From positions 1 to 33,047 of the forward strand of contig NZ_JBMGQR010000049.1 of the NCBI RefSeq assembly GCF_049059935.1: a stretch of DNA of 33,047 nt, written 5' to 3'. The stretch comes from JAURVT01 sp049059935. Its GTDB lineage: Bacteria; Actinomycetota; Actinomycetes; Propionibacteriales; Nocardioidaceae. Positions within the stretch are counted from its first letter, which is position 1. Every line of letters starts with the position of its first letter. The notes beneath the pieces are model-generated. The model saw only the letters and a list, made by a program, of their open reading frames with translations, did not search any database and had not been told where the DNA came from. Both the position numbers and the translations under genes were made by a program. Shown piece after piece: positions 7,618 to 15,001 of the stretch.

Positions 7618-8264
7618 CGGGCGTCCCCTCCGCCGATCGCGCGGCGCGCGGTGTCGAGGTGGGCGGCGACGGCGGCGGCGAACGCGTCGGCGTCGCCGGC
7701 CTCGAGCAGGTCGGTCAGGCGCGCGTGGTCGGCGGCGGCGACCTCCATCCGCTCGCGCGAGACCCGCATCGCCGCCGCGTTGATGCACAGCTGACGGGTG
7801 CGCAGGCTGCGGTACAGGCGCGTCAGCACGTCGTTACCGGCCACGCCCACGATCACCTCGTGGAAGGTGCGGTCGGCCTCGGTGAACGCGCTGACGTCGC
7901 CGTCGTCGAGCCGTGCGCGCATCTGCTCGGTGAGCTCGCGCAGCCGCGGCACGATCTCGGCACCGCGGGCGAAGGCACGCGGCGCCGCCCACTGCTCGAC
8001 GAGCGCGCGGGCCTCCCAGACGTCGCCGGCCTCCTGGGCCGACACCGGCACGACGAGCGCGCCCTTCTTGGGGTAGAGCCGCACCATCCCCTCGGACTCC
8101 AGGCGCAGGAACGCCTCCCGGACGGGCGTGCGCGAGCAGTCCAGCTCGGCAGCGACGCCGCCCTCGGTGAGCAGGCCGGAGTAGACGCCGTCGAGGATCC
8201 CGCGCAGGACGTGCTCGTAGGCACGCACCCCGGCGGACGCGTGGACGGGGGTGGAGGTCGACAT
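7614..8264 (-). CDS. GntR family regulator, FCD (FadR-type) subfamily
   Basis: A 216-aa protein. The N-terminal winged helix (about 12-75, with GGVAAELDCSRTPVREAFLRLESEGMV and the wing LYPKKGALVVPV) is classic GntR. The C-terminal all-helical FCD domain has D131, H135, H180 and H202, the expected metal/ligand set. Such regulators usually repress neighbouring genes and release DNA on binding a small organic acid. The ATG at 8264 is the only sensible start. A -10 match TATGAT (8279-8274 on this strand) lies 9 nt before it. A 16-bp palindrome overlaps both, pointing to autorepression. It is co-transcribed with the MFS transporter and divergent from the CaiB operon, its likely targets. Confidence 0.92.
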   Translation of the reverse strand: MSTSTPVHASAGVRAYEHVLRGILDGVYSGLLTEGGVAAELDCSRTPVREAFLRLESEGMVRLYPKKGALVVPVSAQEAGDVWEARALVEQWAAPRAFARGAEIVPRLRELTEQMRARLDDGDVSAFTEADRTFHEVIVGVAGNDVLTRLYRSLRTRQLCINAAAMRVSRERMEVAAADHARLTDLLEAGDADAFAAAVAAHLDTARRAIGGGDAR

Positions 8265-8285
8265 GATGCATGCATCATAGATGCA
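8263..8285. promoter_or_regulatory. Candidate operator of the FCD regulator
   Basis: ATGATGCATGCATCAT (8263-8278) is a perfect 16-bp palindrome. Its right half forms a second inverted pair TGCATC-ATA-GATGCA (8271-8285). This gives three GATGCA-type half sites in 23 bp. It covers the regulator's start codon and its -10 (TATGAT), and lies 58 bp before the CaiB start, in the only divergent gap between the two operons. Confidence 0.65.
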
Positions 8286-8342
8286 ACAGATCGGACGCCG
8301 CCAACCCTGGCCTCGGCGCGGGCGGGATGAGAGGCTAGTCCA

Positions 8343-9527
8343 ATGAGCCAATTGCTGTCCGATGTCGTCGTCGTCGACCTCACCCGCGCCCTCGCCGGCC
8401 CGCACGCCGGGATGATGCTCGGCGACATGGGCGCCCGCGTCATCAAGGTCGAGACCCCGAACGGCGGGGACGACACCCGCGGCTGGGGGCCGCCGTTCGT
8501 CGGCCCCGAGGACGACCGCGAGTCCACCTACTTCCTGTCGTGCAACCGCAACAAGGAGTCGGTGACCGCCGACCTGAAGTCGCCCGAGGGCAAGGAGCTG
8601 CTGACGCGCCTGGTGCGTCACGCCGACGTCCTGCTCGAGAACTTCCGCACCGGGGTCCTCGACCGCCTCGGGTTCTCCGTCGAGCAGCTGCACGAGCTGA
8701 ACCCGCGCCTGGTGATCTGCTCGATGACCGGCTTCGGGCACGACGGCCCCGAGGGCGGCCGCGCCGGTTACGACCAGATCGCGCAGGGCGAGGCGGGTCT
8801 GATGAGCCTGACGGGCCCCTCCCCCGATGAGCCCAACAAGGTCGGCGTCCCGATCGGCGACCTGCTGGCCGGCATGAACGGCGCGTTCGGCGTGGTCTCG
8901 GCGCTGTACGAGCGCGCCACCACCGGACGCGGACGCGTCGTGCGCACCAGTCTGCTCGCCGGCATCGTCGGCGTGCACGCCTTCCAGGGCACGCGCTGGA
9001 CGGTCGGCGGCGAGGTGCCCCGCGCGCTCGGCAACCACCACCCGTCGATCTCGCCCTACGGCCTGTTCCGCACCGCCGACGCCCCGGTGCAGCTCGCCGT
9101 CGGCAGCGAGGGCCTGTGGGCCCGCTTCGCGCCCGTGATCGGCGTCGCCGTCGACGAGCCGCGCTTCGCCACGAACTCCGACCGCGTCGCGCACCGCGAC
9201 GAGCTGATCGCGGTCGTCGAGGACGTCTTCGGCTCCGACGGCGCCGAGACGTGGCTCGCCCGGCTGGCCGAGGCGGGCATCCCCGCGGGCAAGGTGCGCA
9301 CGATCGACGACGTCTACGCGTGGGACCAGACCCGCAGCCAGGGCCTGCTCGTCGACGTCGAGCACAGCAGCCTGGGCACCATCACGCTGCCCGGGCCGCC
9401 GATCCGGTTCGACGACAACCTCCACGCCGGTGGCCGCGAGCAGCACCAGGCGCCCCCGCGCCTCGGCGAGCACCAGGCCAGCGTCACGGCCTGGCTCGAC
9501 GAGCAGGACGCGCAGGCGGGCACGTGA
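8343..9527 (+). CDS. CaiB/BaiF family CoA-transferase (family III)
   Basis: A 394-aa class III CoA-transferase, moving CoA between acyl-CoA and a free carboxylic acid. It begins VVVVDLTRALAGPHAGMMLGDMGARVIKVETP, the typical N-terminus. D144 in AGYDQIAQGEAGLMSLTG corresponds to the catalytic aspartate that forms the acyl-aspartyl anhydride. The C-terminal half has the SPYGLFRTADAPVQLAVGSE and IPAGKVRTIDD blocks. Length is normal. GATGAGAGG upstream of the ATG at 8343 is the ribosome site. It overlaps the next gene (accD3-like) by GTGA. Control by the divergent FCD regulator is likely. The pairing with a carboxyltransferase suggests activation and then carboxylation/decarboxylation of an acid; the acid is not known. 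Confidence 0.9.
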   Translation: MSQLLSDVVVVDLTRALAGPHAGMMLGDMGARVIKVETPNGGDDTRGWGPPFVGPEDDRESTYFLSCNRNKESVTADLKSPEGKELLTRLVRHADVLLENFRTGVLDRLGFSVEQLHELNPRLVICSMTGFGHDGPEGGRAGYDQIAQGEAGLMSLTGPSPDEPNKVGVPIGDLLAGMNGAFGVVSALYERATTGRGRVVRTSLLAGIVGVHAFQGTRWTVGGEVPRALGNHHPSISPYGLFRTADAPVQLAVGSEGLWARFAPVIGVAVDEPRFATNSDRVAHRDELIAVVEDVFGSDGAETWLARLAEAGIPAGKVRTIDDVYAWDQTRSQGLLVDVEHSSLGTITLPGPPIRFDDNLHAGGREQHQAPPRLGEHQASVTAWLDEQDAQAGT

Positions 9528-11026
9528 GCCCCCGGCCCACCCGTCTGTCGGCCGCGCAGCTCGTCGAGCTGGTCCTCGACGACGGGTCCTGGACGTCGTG
9601 GGACGTGCCGGTCGTGCGCGGCGACCTCGACCCCGACTACGCCGCCGAGCTGGTCGCCGCCGCCGAGAAGTCGGGGGTCGACGAGTCGGTGGTGACCGGT
9701 GCCGGCACCGTCAACGGCCGCCGCGTCGCCGTCCTCGCCGGGGAGTTCGCGTTCCTCGCCGGGTCCATCGGCACCGCGGCCGCCGAGCGCCTGGTGGCCG
9801 CGATCGAGCGCGCGACCACCGAGGGCCTGCCGCTGCTGGCCGCGCCCGTGTCGGGCGGCACCCGCATGCAGGAGGGCACCGCGGCGTTCGTGCGGATGGT
9901 CGACATCACCGCGGCGATCTGCCGCCACAAGGACGCCGGCCACCCCTACCTGGTCTACCTGCGCCACCCCACCACCGGCGGCGTGATGGCGTCGTGGGGG
10001 TCGCTCGGCCACGTGACGGTCGCCGAGCCCGGTGCGCTCGTCGGCTTCCTCGGGCCCCGCGTCTACGAGGCGCTCTACGACAAGCCGTTCCCCGAGGGCG
10101 TCCAGACCTCGGAGAACCTCTACGCGCACGGCCTCGTCGACGCCGTCCTGCCGCCGGAGGACCTCCAGGAGATCGTGCACCGCGCCCTCCAGGTGCTGAC
10201 GGCGCCGCGCGACCCCGCCGAGAACCCGCTGGCGCAGTCGCCCGACGCCTCCCCCGAGCCCACCCGCGAGCTCGACGCGTGGGAGTCCGTGACGCGCTCG
10301 CGCGACGACCGCCGTCCGGGGGCGCGTCGCCTGCTGCGCCTCGCCGCCACCGACGTCATCCCGCTCAACGGCACGGGCGAGGGCGAGACCGACCCCGGCC
10401 TGCTGCTCGCCCTCGCCCGCTTCGGCGGCGCACCCTGCGTCGTGCTCGCCCAGGACCGTCGCGGCCAGACGCGCGAGCGTCCCCTGGGCCCGGGCGCCCT
10501 GCGCGAGGCGCGCCGCGGCATGCGCCTGGCCGACGAGCTCGACCTGCCGCTCGTCACGGTCATCGACACCCCCGGCGCCGCGCTGTCGGTCGAGGCCGAG
10601 GAGGGCGGGCTCGCCGGCGAGATCGCGCGCTGCCTGGCCGACCTCGTGATGCTCGACGCCCCCACGCTCACCGTCCTGCTCGGCCAGGGCACCGGCGGCG
10701 GCGCGCTCGCGCTGCTGCCGGCCGACCGCGTCGTCGCCGCCGAGAACGCCTGGCTCTCGCCGCTGCCGCCCGAGGGCGCGAGCGCCATCCGTCACCGCAC
10801 GCCCGACCGCGCCGCCGAGATGGCCCGTGCGCAGGGCGTCGGCTCGGGCTCGTTGCAGCAGGCGGGCGTCGTCGACCGCGTCGTGGCCGAGGACGTCGAC
10901 GCCGCCGAGGACCCCGACGGCTTCTGCCTCGCCCTCGGCGAGGTGGTCCGGCACGAGCTCTACGGCCTGATGCGCCGCGAGAGCGCCGAGCGGATGGCGG
11001 CCCGGTTCGCCCGCTACCGGTCGTGA
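9524..11026 (+). CDS. accD3: Acyl-CoA carboxylase carboxyltransferase, AccD3-like (fused beta-alpha)
   Basis: A 500-aa carboxyltransferase that transfers carboxyl from biotin to an acyl-CoA. Two crotonase-fold halves are fused. The N-half has SGGTRMQEGTAAF (110-122) and PTTGGVMASWGSLGHVTVAEPGALVGFLGPRV (from 149), the AccD oxyanion motifs. The C-half has IDTPGAALSVEAEEGGLAGEIARCL and LLGQGTGGGALALLPADRV, as in AccA. Length and both blocks match M. tuberculosis AccD3 (about 495 aa) as I recall it. The beta-subunit zinc finger is absent. The GTG at 9524 overlaps the CaiB stop (GTGA), which excludes the longer open frame. It needs a biotinylated alpha subunit encoded elsewhere. Substrate (acetyl-CoA or another) is unsettled. 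Confidence 0.88.
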   Translation: MSPRPTRLSAAQLVELVLDDGSWTSWDVPVVRGDLDPDYAAELVAAAEKSGVDESVVTGAGTVNGRRVAVLAGEFAFLAGSIGTAAAERLVAAIERATTEGLPLLAAPVSGGTRMQEGTAAFVRMVDITAAICRHKDAGHPYLVYLRHPTTGGVMASWGSLGHVTVAEPGALVGFLGPRVYEALYDKPFPEGVQTSENLYAHGLVDAVLPPEDLQEIVHRALQVLTAPRDPAENPLAQSPDASPEPTRELDAWESVTRSRDDRRPGARRLLRLAATDVIPLNGTGEGETDPGLLLALARFGGAPCVVLAQDRRGQTRERPLGPGALREARRGMRLADELDLPLVTVIDTPGAALSVEAEEGGLAGEIARCLADLVMLDAPTLTVLLGQGTGGGALALLPADRVVAAENAWLSPLPPEGASAIRHRTPDRAAEMARAQGVGSGSLQQAGVVDRVVAEDVDAAEDPDGFCLALGEVVRHELYGLMRRESAERMAARFARYRS

Positions 11027-11550
11027 CCCCCGTCGTGCAGGTGGCGCACACCGCCCACCTCGAGCCACGCGTGCTCGAGGCGGCGCACGCGCTCCTGCAC
11101 GACGTCTTCGACGATCTCGAGCCCACCGACTGGCAGCACTGCCTCGGCGGGCTGCACGCCCTCGCGTGGGACGGCGACCTGCTCGTCGGCCACTCCGCGC
11201 TCGTCCAGCGACGGCTGGTGCACGGCGACCGGGTGCTGCGCTGCGGCTACGTCGAGGGTGTCGCCGTCCGCACCACCCACCGTCGCCGGGGCGTGGGCGG
11301 GCTGGTGATGGAGCCGCTCGAGCGCGCCGCCGACCTCGCGTACGACGTGGGCGCGCTCGCGTCGAGCGACGAGGGGCTGGCCTTCTACGCCGCCCGCGGC
11401 TGGCACCGGTGGGAGGGCCGCACCGCCGCCCTCACCCCCGACGGGGTGCGTCCCACCCCCGACGACGACGGCTGCATCTTCCTGCGCCCGGCCCTCCCCG
11501 CGTCGCCCGACCTCCTGGTCTGCGACTGGCGCGAGGGCGACCGCTGGTAG
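11023..11550 (+). CDS. aac(2'): Aminoglycoside 2'-N-acetyltransferase, AAC(2')-I type
   Basis: A 175-aa GNAT enzyme. The blocks TDWQHCLGGLHALAWDG, RCGYVEGVAVRTTHRRRGVGG (acetyl-CoA loop at 82-93), ALASSDEGLAFYAARGW, TPDDDGCIF (from 145) and the terminal CDWREGDRW match mycobacterial AAC(2')-I proteins. The C-terminal Trp (W175), which takes part in catalysis in AAC(2')-Ic, is kept. The family acetylates the 2' amine of gentamicin/tobramycin-type aminoglycosides. A chromosomal copy is often weakly expressed and its natural substrate is debated (known of the family). The GTG at 11023 overlaps the accD3 stop, so it is the third gene of a coupled operon. Base composition matches its neighbours, so recent acquisition is unlikely. 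Confidence 0.88.
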   Translation: MTPVVQVAHTAHLEPRVLEAAHALLHDVFDDLEPTDWQHCLGGLHALAWDGDLLVGHSALVQRRLVHGDRVLRCGYVEGVAVRTTHRRRGVGGLVMEPLERAADLAYDVGALASSDEGLAFYAARGWHRWEGRTAALTPDGVRPTPDDDGCIFLRPALPASPDLLVCDWREGDRW

Positions 11551-11557
11551 CCCGTGG

Positions 11558-11583
11558 CGTCGTCGTGCGGTCCGCCGACGACG
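11558..11583 (+). terminator. Hairpin after the CaiB-AccD3-AAC operon
   Basis: CGTCGTCG (11558-11565) pairs with CGACGACG (11576-11583) around a 10-nt loop that can add a GCGG/CCGC stem. It starts 8 bases after the AAC stop. It has no T-tract; a moderate terminator candidate. Confidence 0.5.
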
Positions 11584-11661
11584 TGTGAGGCTGGAGGTCC
11601 GGTCCCCCACCCCGCCGGGCCGGCGACCTGCCGAGCGACACCCCGTGACGCGAGGAGAACC

Positions 11662-12021
11662 ATGGCCGGCGACGAGCACTCCACCGACGAGCTGGGAGCG
11701 GGCGAGGTCCGACGGGTCGGACCCTGGGCGGTCGGACGCACGCCTGCAGGCGACGAGTTCGCGGTCTCCCCGCGCTGCCGCCACCAGCTGGCCGACCTGA
11801 GCAGGGGCACGGTCGACGCCGACGGGTGCCTGGTGTGCCCGTGGCACCAGAGCCGCTACGACGTCACGACCGGGGCGATGGTCGCCGGGCCGCGCGGGTT
11901 CTTCGGCTACCACGGGCGGACCGTGGTCTACGGCTCGATCGTGCTCGCGTACGGGCGCCACCTGCGCCTGCGGGTCGGCCGGGTCCTGCACCGCGACGGA
12001 CGGCTGACCGTCCGCCGCTGA
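11662..12021 (+). CDS. Small Rieske [2Fe-2S] protein
   Basis: A 119-aa ferredoxin-like Rieske domain protein. The two ligand boxes are C39-R-H41 (SPRCRHQLADL) and C59-P-W-H62 (CLVCPWHQSRYD), separated by 17 residues, with YDVTTGAMVAGP following as usual. The rest is the C-terminal beta strands ending LRVGRVLHRDGRLTVRR. There is no signal peptide or membrane helix, so it is probably a soluble electron carrier or oxygenase component. The first box is CRH and the region before it (GPWAVGRTPAGDEFAVS) is canonical. The ATG at 11662 follows GAGGAGA. No partner oxygenase or reductase lies nearby. It converges on the next gene with only 4 bases between stops. Confidence 0.88.
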   Translation: MAGDEHSTDELGAGEVRRVGPWAVGRTPAGDEFAVSPRCRHQLADLSRGTVDADGCLVCPWHQSRYDVTTGAMVAGPRGFFGYHGRTVVYGSIVLAYGRHLRLRVGRVLHRDGRLTVRR

Positions 12022-12025
12022 CCGC

Positions 12026-13480
12026 TCAGCCCCCGGGGTCGTGGAGCGCCCCGCCGTGCTGGATCCACCAGCGCGCCGCGCCCCGGACGTCGGCCGGTGC
12101 GTCGGGGTCGTCCACCAGCCGCCGCAGCCGCGGGCTCTCCGTCATGCCCAGCGCGTACATCTCGGCGGGCGAGGGGACGCCGAGGTCGTCGGGCACCACC
12201 GCCCCCGGCACGTGCGCGAGCGCCCGGAACCGGATACCGGCGTCGATGTCGTCGCGCCCCGCCAGCTTGACGACCCCGTCGCGGTGCTCCTCGGTGGCGA
12301 GGTAGGTCAGGCCGGTCGCGTGCGCGTCGAGCAGGTGGTCGCCGGACGCGCAGACGGTGACCAGGTGGTCGGCCAGGTCGGACCGGAACGGGCTGGCCAT
12401 CAGCACCATCCAGCTCTCGTGCTGCGCGTCGGCTCCCCGCATCCCGAGGGCCTCCTCGAGCAGGTCGCGCAGAACGTCGTCGACGTCGACCCCGACCACC
12501 TCCATCGCCGACGCGGCCGAACGCCGGATCACGGCCCGTTCGACCTGCGCCTCGGCGGAGGCCTCAGCGGCGCGACGGCGACGCAGCAGCGGCGCGAGCG
12601 GGCCGGACGACTGCGGGCCCAGCTCGCCGGCCAGGCGGAAGGCGAGGTCGACGTTGCGGGGGGAGTCGCCCGTGATGACCGTCGCGAGGGTAGAGCTCAG
12701 CTGCCGCGTGAGGCCGGGCGAGAGCTCCTGGGGGACGCCGTGGTCGCCGAGCCCCCACAGCGCGCCGGTACGGACCGACTCCGACTCGTGCGAGGTGAGA
12801 CGCACCAACATCTCGATCGGCGCGATGCCGCCGGCGTCGTGGAGGTTCGCGACGAGGTCGACGACGGCCTGCGACGACGGCTCGGTGACCTGGCGGCCGA
12901 TGGCTCGCACCACGTGCGGCCCGACCAGCTCGTGACCCAGCATCTGGCGCATCGCCTCGATGCGGCGCAGCCAGGCACGCCCGACCGACCGGGGCACCTC
13001 GCCGACGAGCGCCTGTGCGGTCTCCTCGCGCAGCGCCTCGGGCAGGTACACGAGCATCTCCTGGCTCGTGACCAGACCGGCGAGGCGGTGCCAGGTGCCC
13101 CCGTCGTGCTCGCCCGCGGCGAGCAGCGCGAGGCAGTCGTCGAGACCGCGCACCGCCTCGGCACGGGGCAGTGGCGGCCCCGGCTCGCGCGTCTCCATGC
13201 CGTGGTCGCGCCACAGCACCTCGACGGTCGCGACCAGGAGGTGCTCGGGCAGGCCGAGAGCGCTCTCGTACCCCGCGACGATCGCGCGGCTGGCCCGGAT
13301 GCGGCCGGACTCCCAGCGGCTCACCCGGCTCGCGTCGACGCTGACGTGCGGCGCCACCTGGGCGAGACGCTCGGCGAAGGGCGCCTGCATGGTGAGTCGA
13401 GGATCGTGGGACCGCCGTCGCCACGACTTCAGGAGCCACCCGACCCGCGCATCGACGATCTGCGTCGTGTCGCTGCCCAC
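12026..13480 (-). CDS. HTH (XRE-like) protein with a long helical-repeat domain
   Basis: A 484-aa protein from the GTG at 13480, chosen because GGAGG lies 4 nt upstream; a TTG at 13501 is in frame but lacks a ribosome site. The N-terminal part (about 30-90) has a helix-turn-helix region with VSVDASRVSRWESGRIRASRAIVAGYESALGLPEHLL, the XRE recognition pattern. The remaining about 390 residues are alanine/leucine-rich paired helices (for example VRTGALWGLGDHGVPQELSPGL and FRLAGELGPQSSGPLAPLL), like HEAT/ARM repeats used for protein binding. No enzyme motif or membrane segment is seen. I do not recognise a named family. It could be a DNA-binding scaffold or a regulator sensing a protein partner (inference). 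Confidence 0.75.
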   Translation of the reverse strand: MGSDTTQIVDARVGWLLKSWRRRSHDPRLTMQAPFAERLAQVAPHVSVDASRVSRWESGRIRASRAIVAGYESALGLPEHLLVATVEVLWRDHGMETREPGPPLPRAEAVRGLDDCLALLAAGEHDGGTWHRLAGLVTSQEMLVYLPEALREETAQALVGEVPRSVGRAWLRRIEAMRQMLGHELVGPHVVRAIGRQVTEPSSQAVVDLVANLHDAGGIAPIEMLVRLTSHESESVRTGALWGLGDHGVPQELSPGLTRQLSSTLATVITGDSPRNVDLAFRLAGELGPQSSGPLAPLLRRRRAAEASAEAQVERAVIRRSAASAMEVVGVDVDDVLRDLLEEALGMRGADAQHESWMVLMASPFRSDLADHLVTVCASGDHLLDAHATGLTYLATEEHRDGVVKLAGRDDIDAGIRFRALAHVPGAVVPDDLGVPSPAEMYALGMTESPRLRRLVDDPDAPADVRGAARWWIQHGGALHDPGG

Positions 13481-13542
13481 AGCACCTCCGAGAACGGCCA
13501 ACCGTCAGCCGTCCCGGTGACGTTAACGGCGACGTCGTCCCC

Positions 13543-13590
13543 GGACGGGCGATTTGCGCGCGGTGGGAACCGGTGCAAAACCGCCCGTCC
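13543..13590 (-). terminator. Imperfect hairpin after the E2 gene
   Basis: Arms 13543-13557 and 13575-13590 pair (GGACGGGCG with CGCCCGTCC, then TTTGC with GCAAA after a 1-nt bulge), with a 17-nt loop. It follows the E2 stop (13605) on the minus strand by 15 bases and precedes the HTH/HEAT gene. Probably the terminator of the bkd operon, although the loop is long. Confidence 0.55.
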
Positions 13591-13604
13591 AGGACGCGCG
13601 TGCG

Positions 13605-14990
13605 TCAGTAGAGCAGCGCGTTGGCCGGGTCGTGCAGCAGCGCGCCCACGTCGGCGAGGAAGCGCGAGCCCTGCTCGCCGTCGGCGACCCGGTGGTCGAA
13701 CGACAGCGCGAGGGTGCACACCGAGCGGGGCTCGATGCGCTCGCCGTCCGGCCCGTCGACCACCCACGGCATCCGCCGGATCTGCCCGAAGGCGAGGATG
13801 CCGGCCTCGCCGGGGTTGAGGATCGGCGTGCCCGCGTCGACGCCGAAGACACCGACGTTGGTGATCGTGAACGTGCCGCCGCTCATCTCCGCCGGCTGGG
13901 TGCGGCCCTCGCGGGCGGTGGCGACGAGGGTGCCGAGCGCCGCGGCGAGGTCGTGCAGCCCGAGCGCCTGCGCGCCCTTGACGTTGGGCACGACCAACCC
14001 GCGCGGGGTGGCGGCCGCGATGCCGAGGTTGACGTCGTGCTCGAGCACGATCTCCTGGGCGGCCTCGTCCCACCGGGCGTTCAGCTCGGGGGTGCGGCGG
14101 GCCGCCAGGCAGACGGCCTTGGCCAGGACGAGCAGCGGCGAGACCTTGACGTCGGCGAACGCGCGGTCGGCCTTGAGCCGGTCGACGAGCTCGACCGTGC
14201 GGGTGACGTCGACCGTGAGCCACTCGGTGACGTGCGGCGCGGTGAAGGCCGAGCCGACCATCGCCTGGGCGGTCATCTTGCGCACGCCCTTGACCGGCAC
14301 ACGCGTCTGGCCGCCGGCCGTCCGAGCCTGGACGACCGGTGGCGTGGCCGCCGGGACGGCCGAGCCGTGGCTCTCGACGTCGGCGCGCGTGACGACGCCG
14401 CCGGGGCCGCTGGGCGTGACCGTTGACAGGTCGACGCCGAGGTCCTTGGCCAGCTTGCGGACCGGCGGCTTGGCCAGCGCGCGGACGAGCGCCGCGTCGG
14501 CCCCGGTGCCCGCGGTGCGGGCCTCGGCCGCGACCGGGGTGGTGGCGGCGACGACCGCGGGCGGGAGCGGCGCCTCGGCGCCGAACGCGCCGTTGACCTC
14601 GGCGCGGACCTCCTCGGTCGGGGCGGACGGCGCGGCCTTGCGCGGACGACGCCGGGTGCCCGACGCGCGCGGGCCGTAGCCCACCAGCGTCTTCATGGGC
14701 TCCTCCTCCGCCGGTGCGGCGGCGTCGTCCTCGGTGACGTCGACGCCGGCCGGGGCGACCGCGATGATCGGCGTGCCGACGGCGACGGTCTCGCCGGCGT
14801 CGACCAGCAGGCGGGCGACGGTGCCCGCGTACGGGCTGGGCAGCTCGACGACGGACTTGGCGGTCTCGATCTCGACCACGACGTCGTTGACCTCGATGAC
14901 GTCGCCGGGCTTGACCGACCAGCTGACGATCTCGGCCTCGGTCAGGCCCTCGCCCACGTCGGGCAGGTTGAACTGCTGCATCTGGCTCAT
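13605..14990 (-). CDS. bkdC: Branched-chain 2-oxoacid dehydrogenase E2 (lipoamide acyltransferase)
   Basis: A 461-aa dihydrolipoamide acyltransferase core. A single lipoyl domain (about 5-80) has the attachment lysine K45 in VVVEIETAKSVVELPSP. An alanine/proline-rich linker follows, then a peripheral subunit-binding domain (VRKLAKDLGVDLSTVTPSGPGGVVTRADV). The catalytic domain ends with DHRVADG (H433, D437). Length is longer than mycobacterial BkdC (about 393), mostly in the linker. The ATG at 14990 follows GAGAGGGGG, and the upstream gene stops 11 bases before it. It acts with E1alpha, E1beta and an E3 encoded elsewhere to form acyl-CoA from branched-chain 2-oxoacids. A pyruvate-specific role cannot be fully excluded from sequence alone. 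Confidence 0.9.
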   Translation of the reverse strand: MSQMQQFNLPDVGEGLTEAEIVSWSVKPGDVIEVNDVVVEIETAKSVVELPSPYAGTVARLLVDAGETVAVGTPIIAVAPAGVDVTEDDAAAPAEEEPMKTLVGYGPRASGTRRRPRKAAPSAPTEEVRAEVNGAFGAEAPLPPAVVAATTPVAAEARTAGTGADAALVRALAKPPVRKLAKDLGVDLSTVTPSGPGGVVTRADVESHGSAVPAATPPVVQARTAGGQTRVPVKGVRKMTAQAMVGSAFTAPHVTEWLTVDVTRTVELVDRLKADRAFADVKVSPLLVLAKAVCLAARRTPELNARWDEAAQEIVLEHDVNLGIAAATPRGLVVPNVKGAQALGLHDLAAALGTLVATAREGRTQPAEMSGGTFTITNVGVFGVDAGTPILNPGEAGILAFGQIRRMPWVVDGPDGERIEPRSVCTLALSFDHRVADGEQGSRFLADVGALLHDPANALLY

Positions 14991-15001
14991 GGGTCCCCCT
15001 C

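Noticed and set aside
11023..11550. Acquired antibiotic-resistance gene
   Set aside because: Embedded by stop-start overlap in a host operon, same GC content, no mobile-element traces; better explained as an intrinsic AAC(2').
12041..13819. Long plus-strand open frame across the HTH/HEAT gene and into E2
   Set aside because: It crosses the intergenic terminator and the end of E2, and shows only Arg/Gly/Asp-rich sequence.
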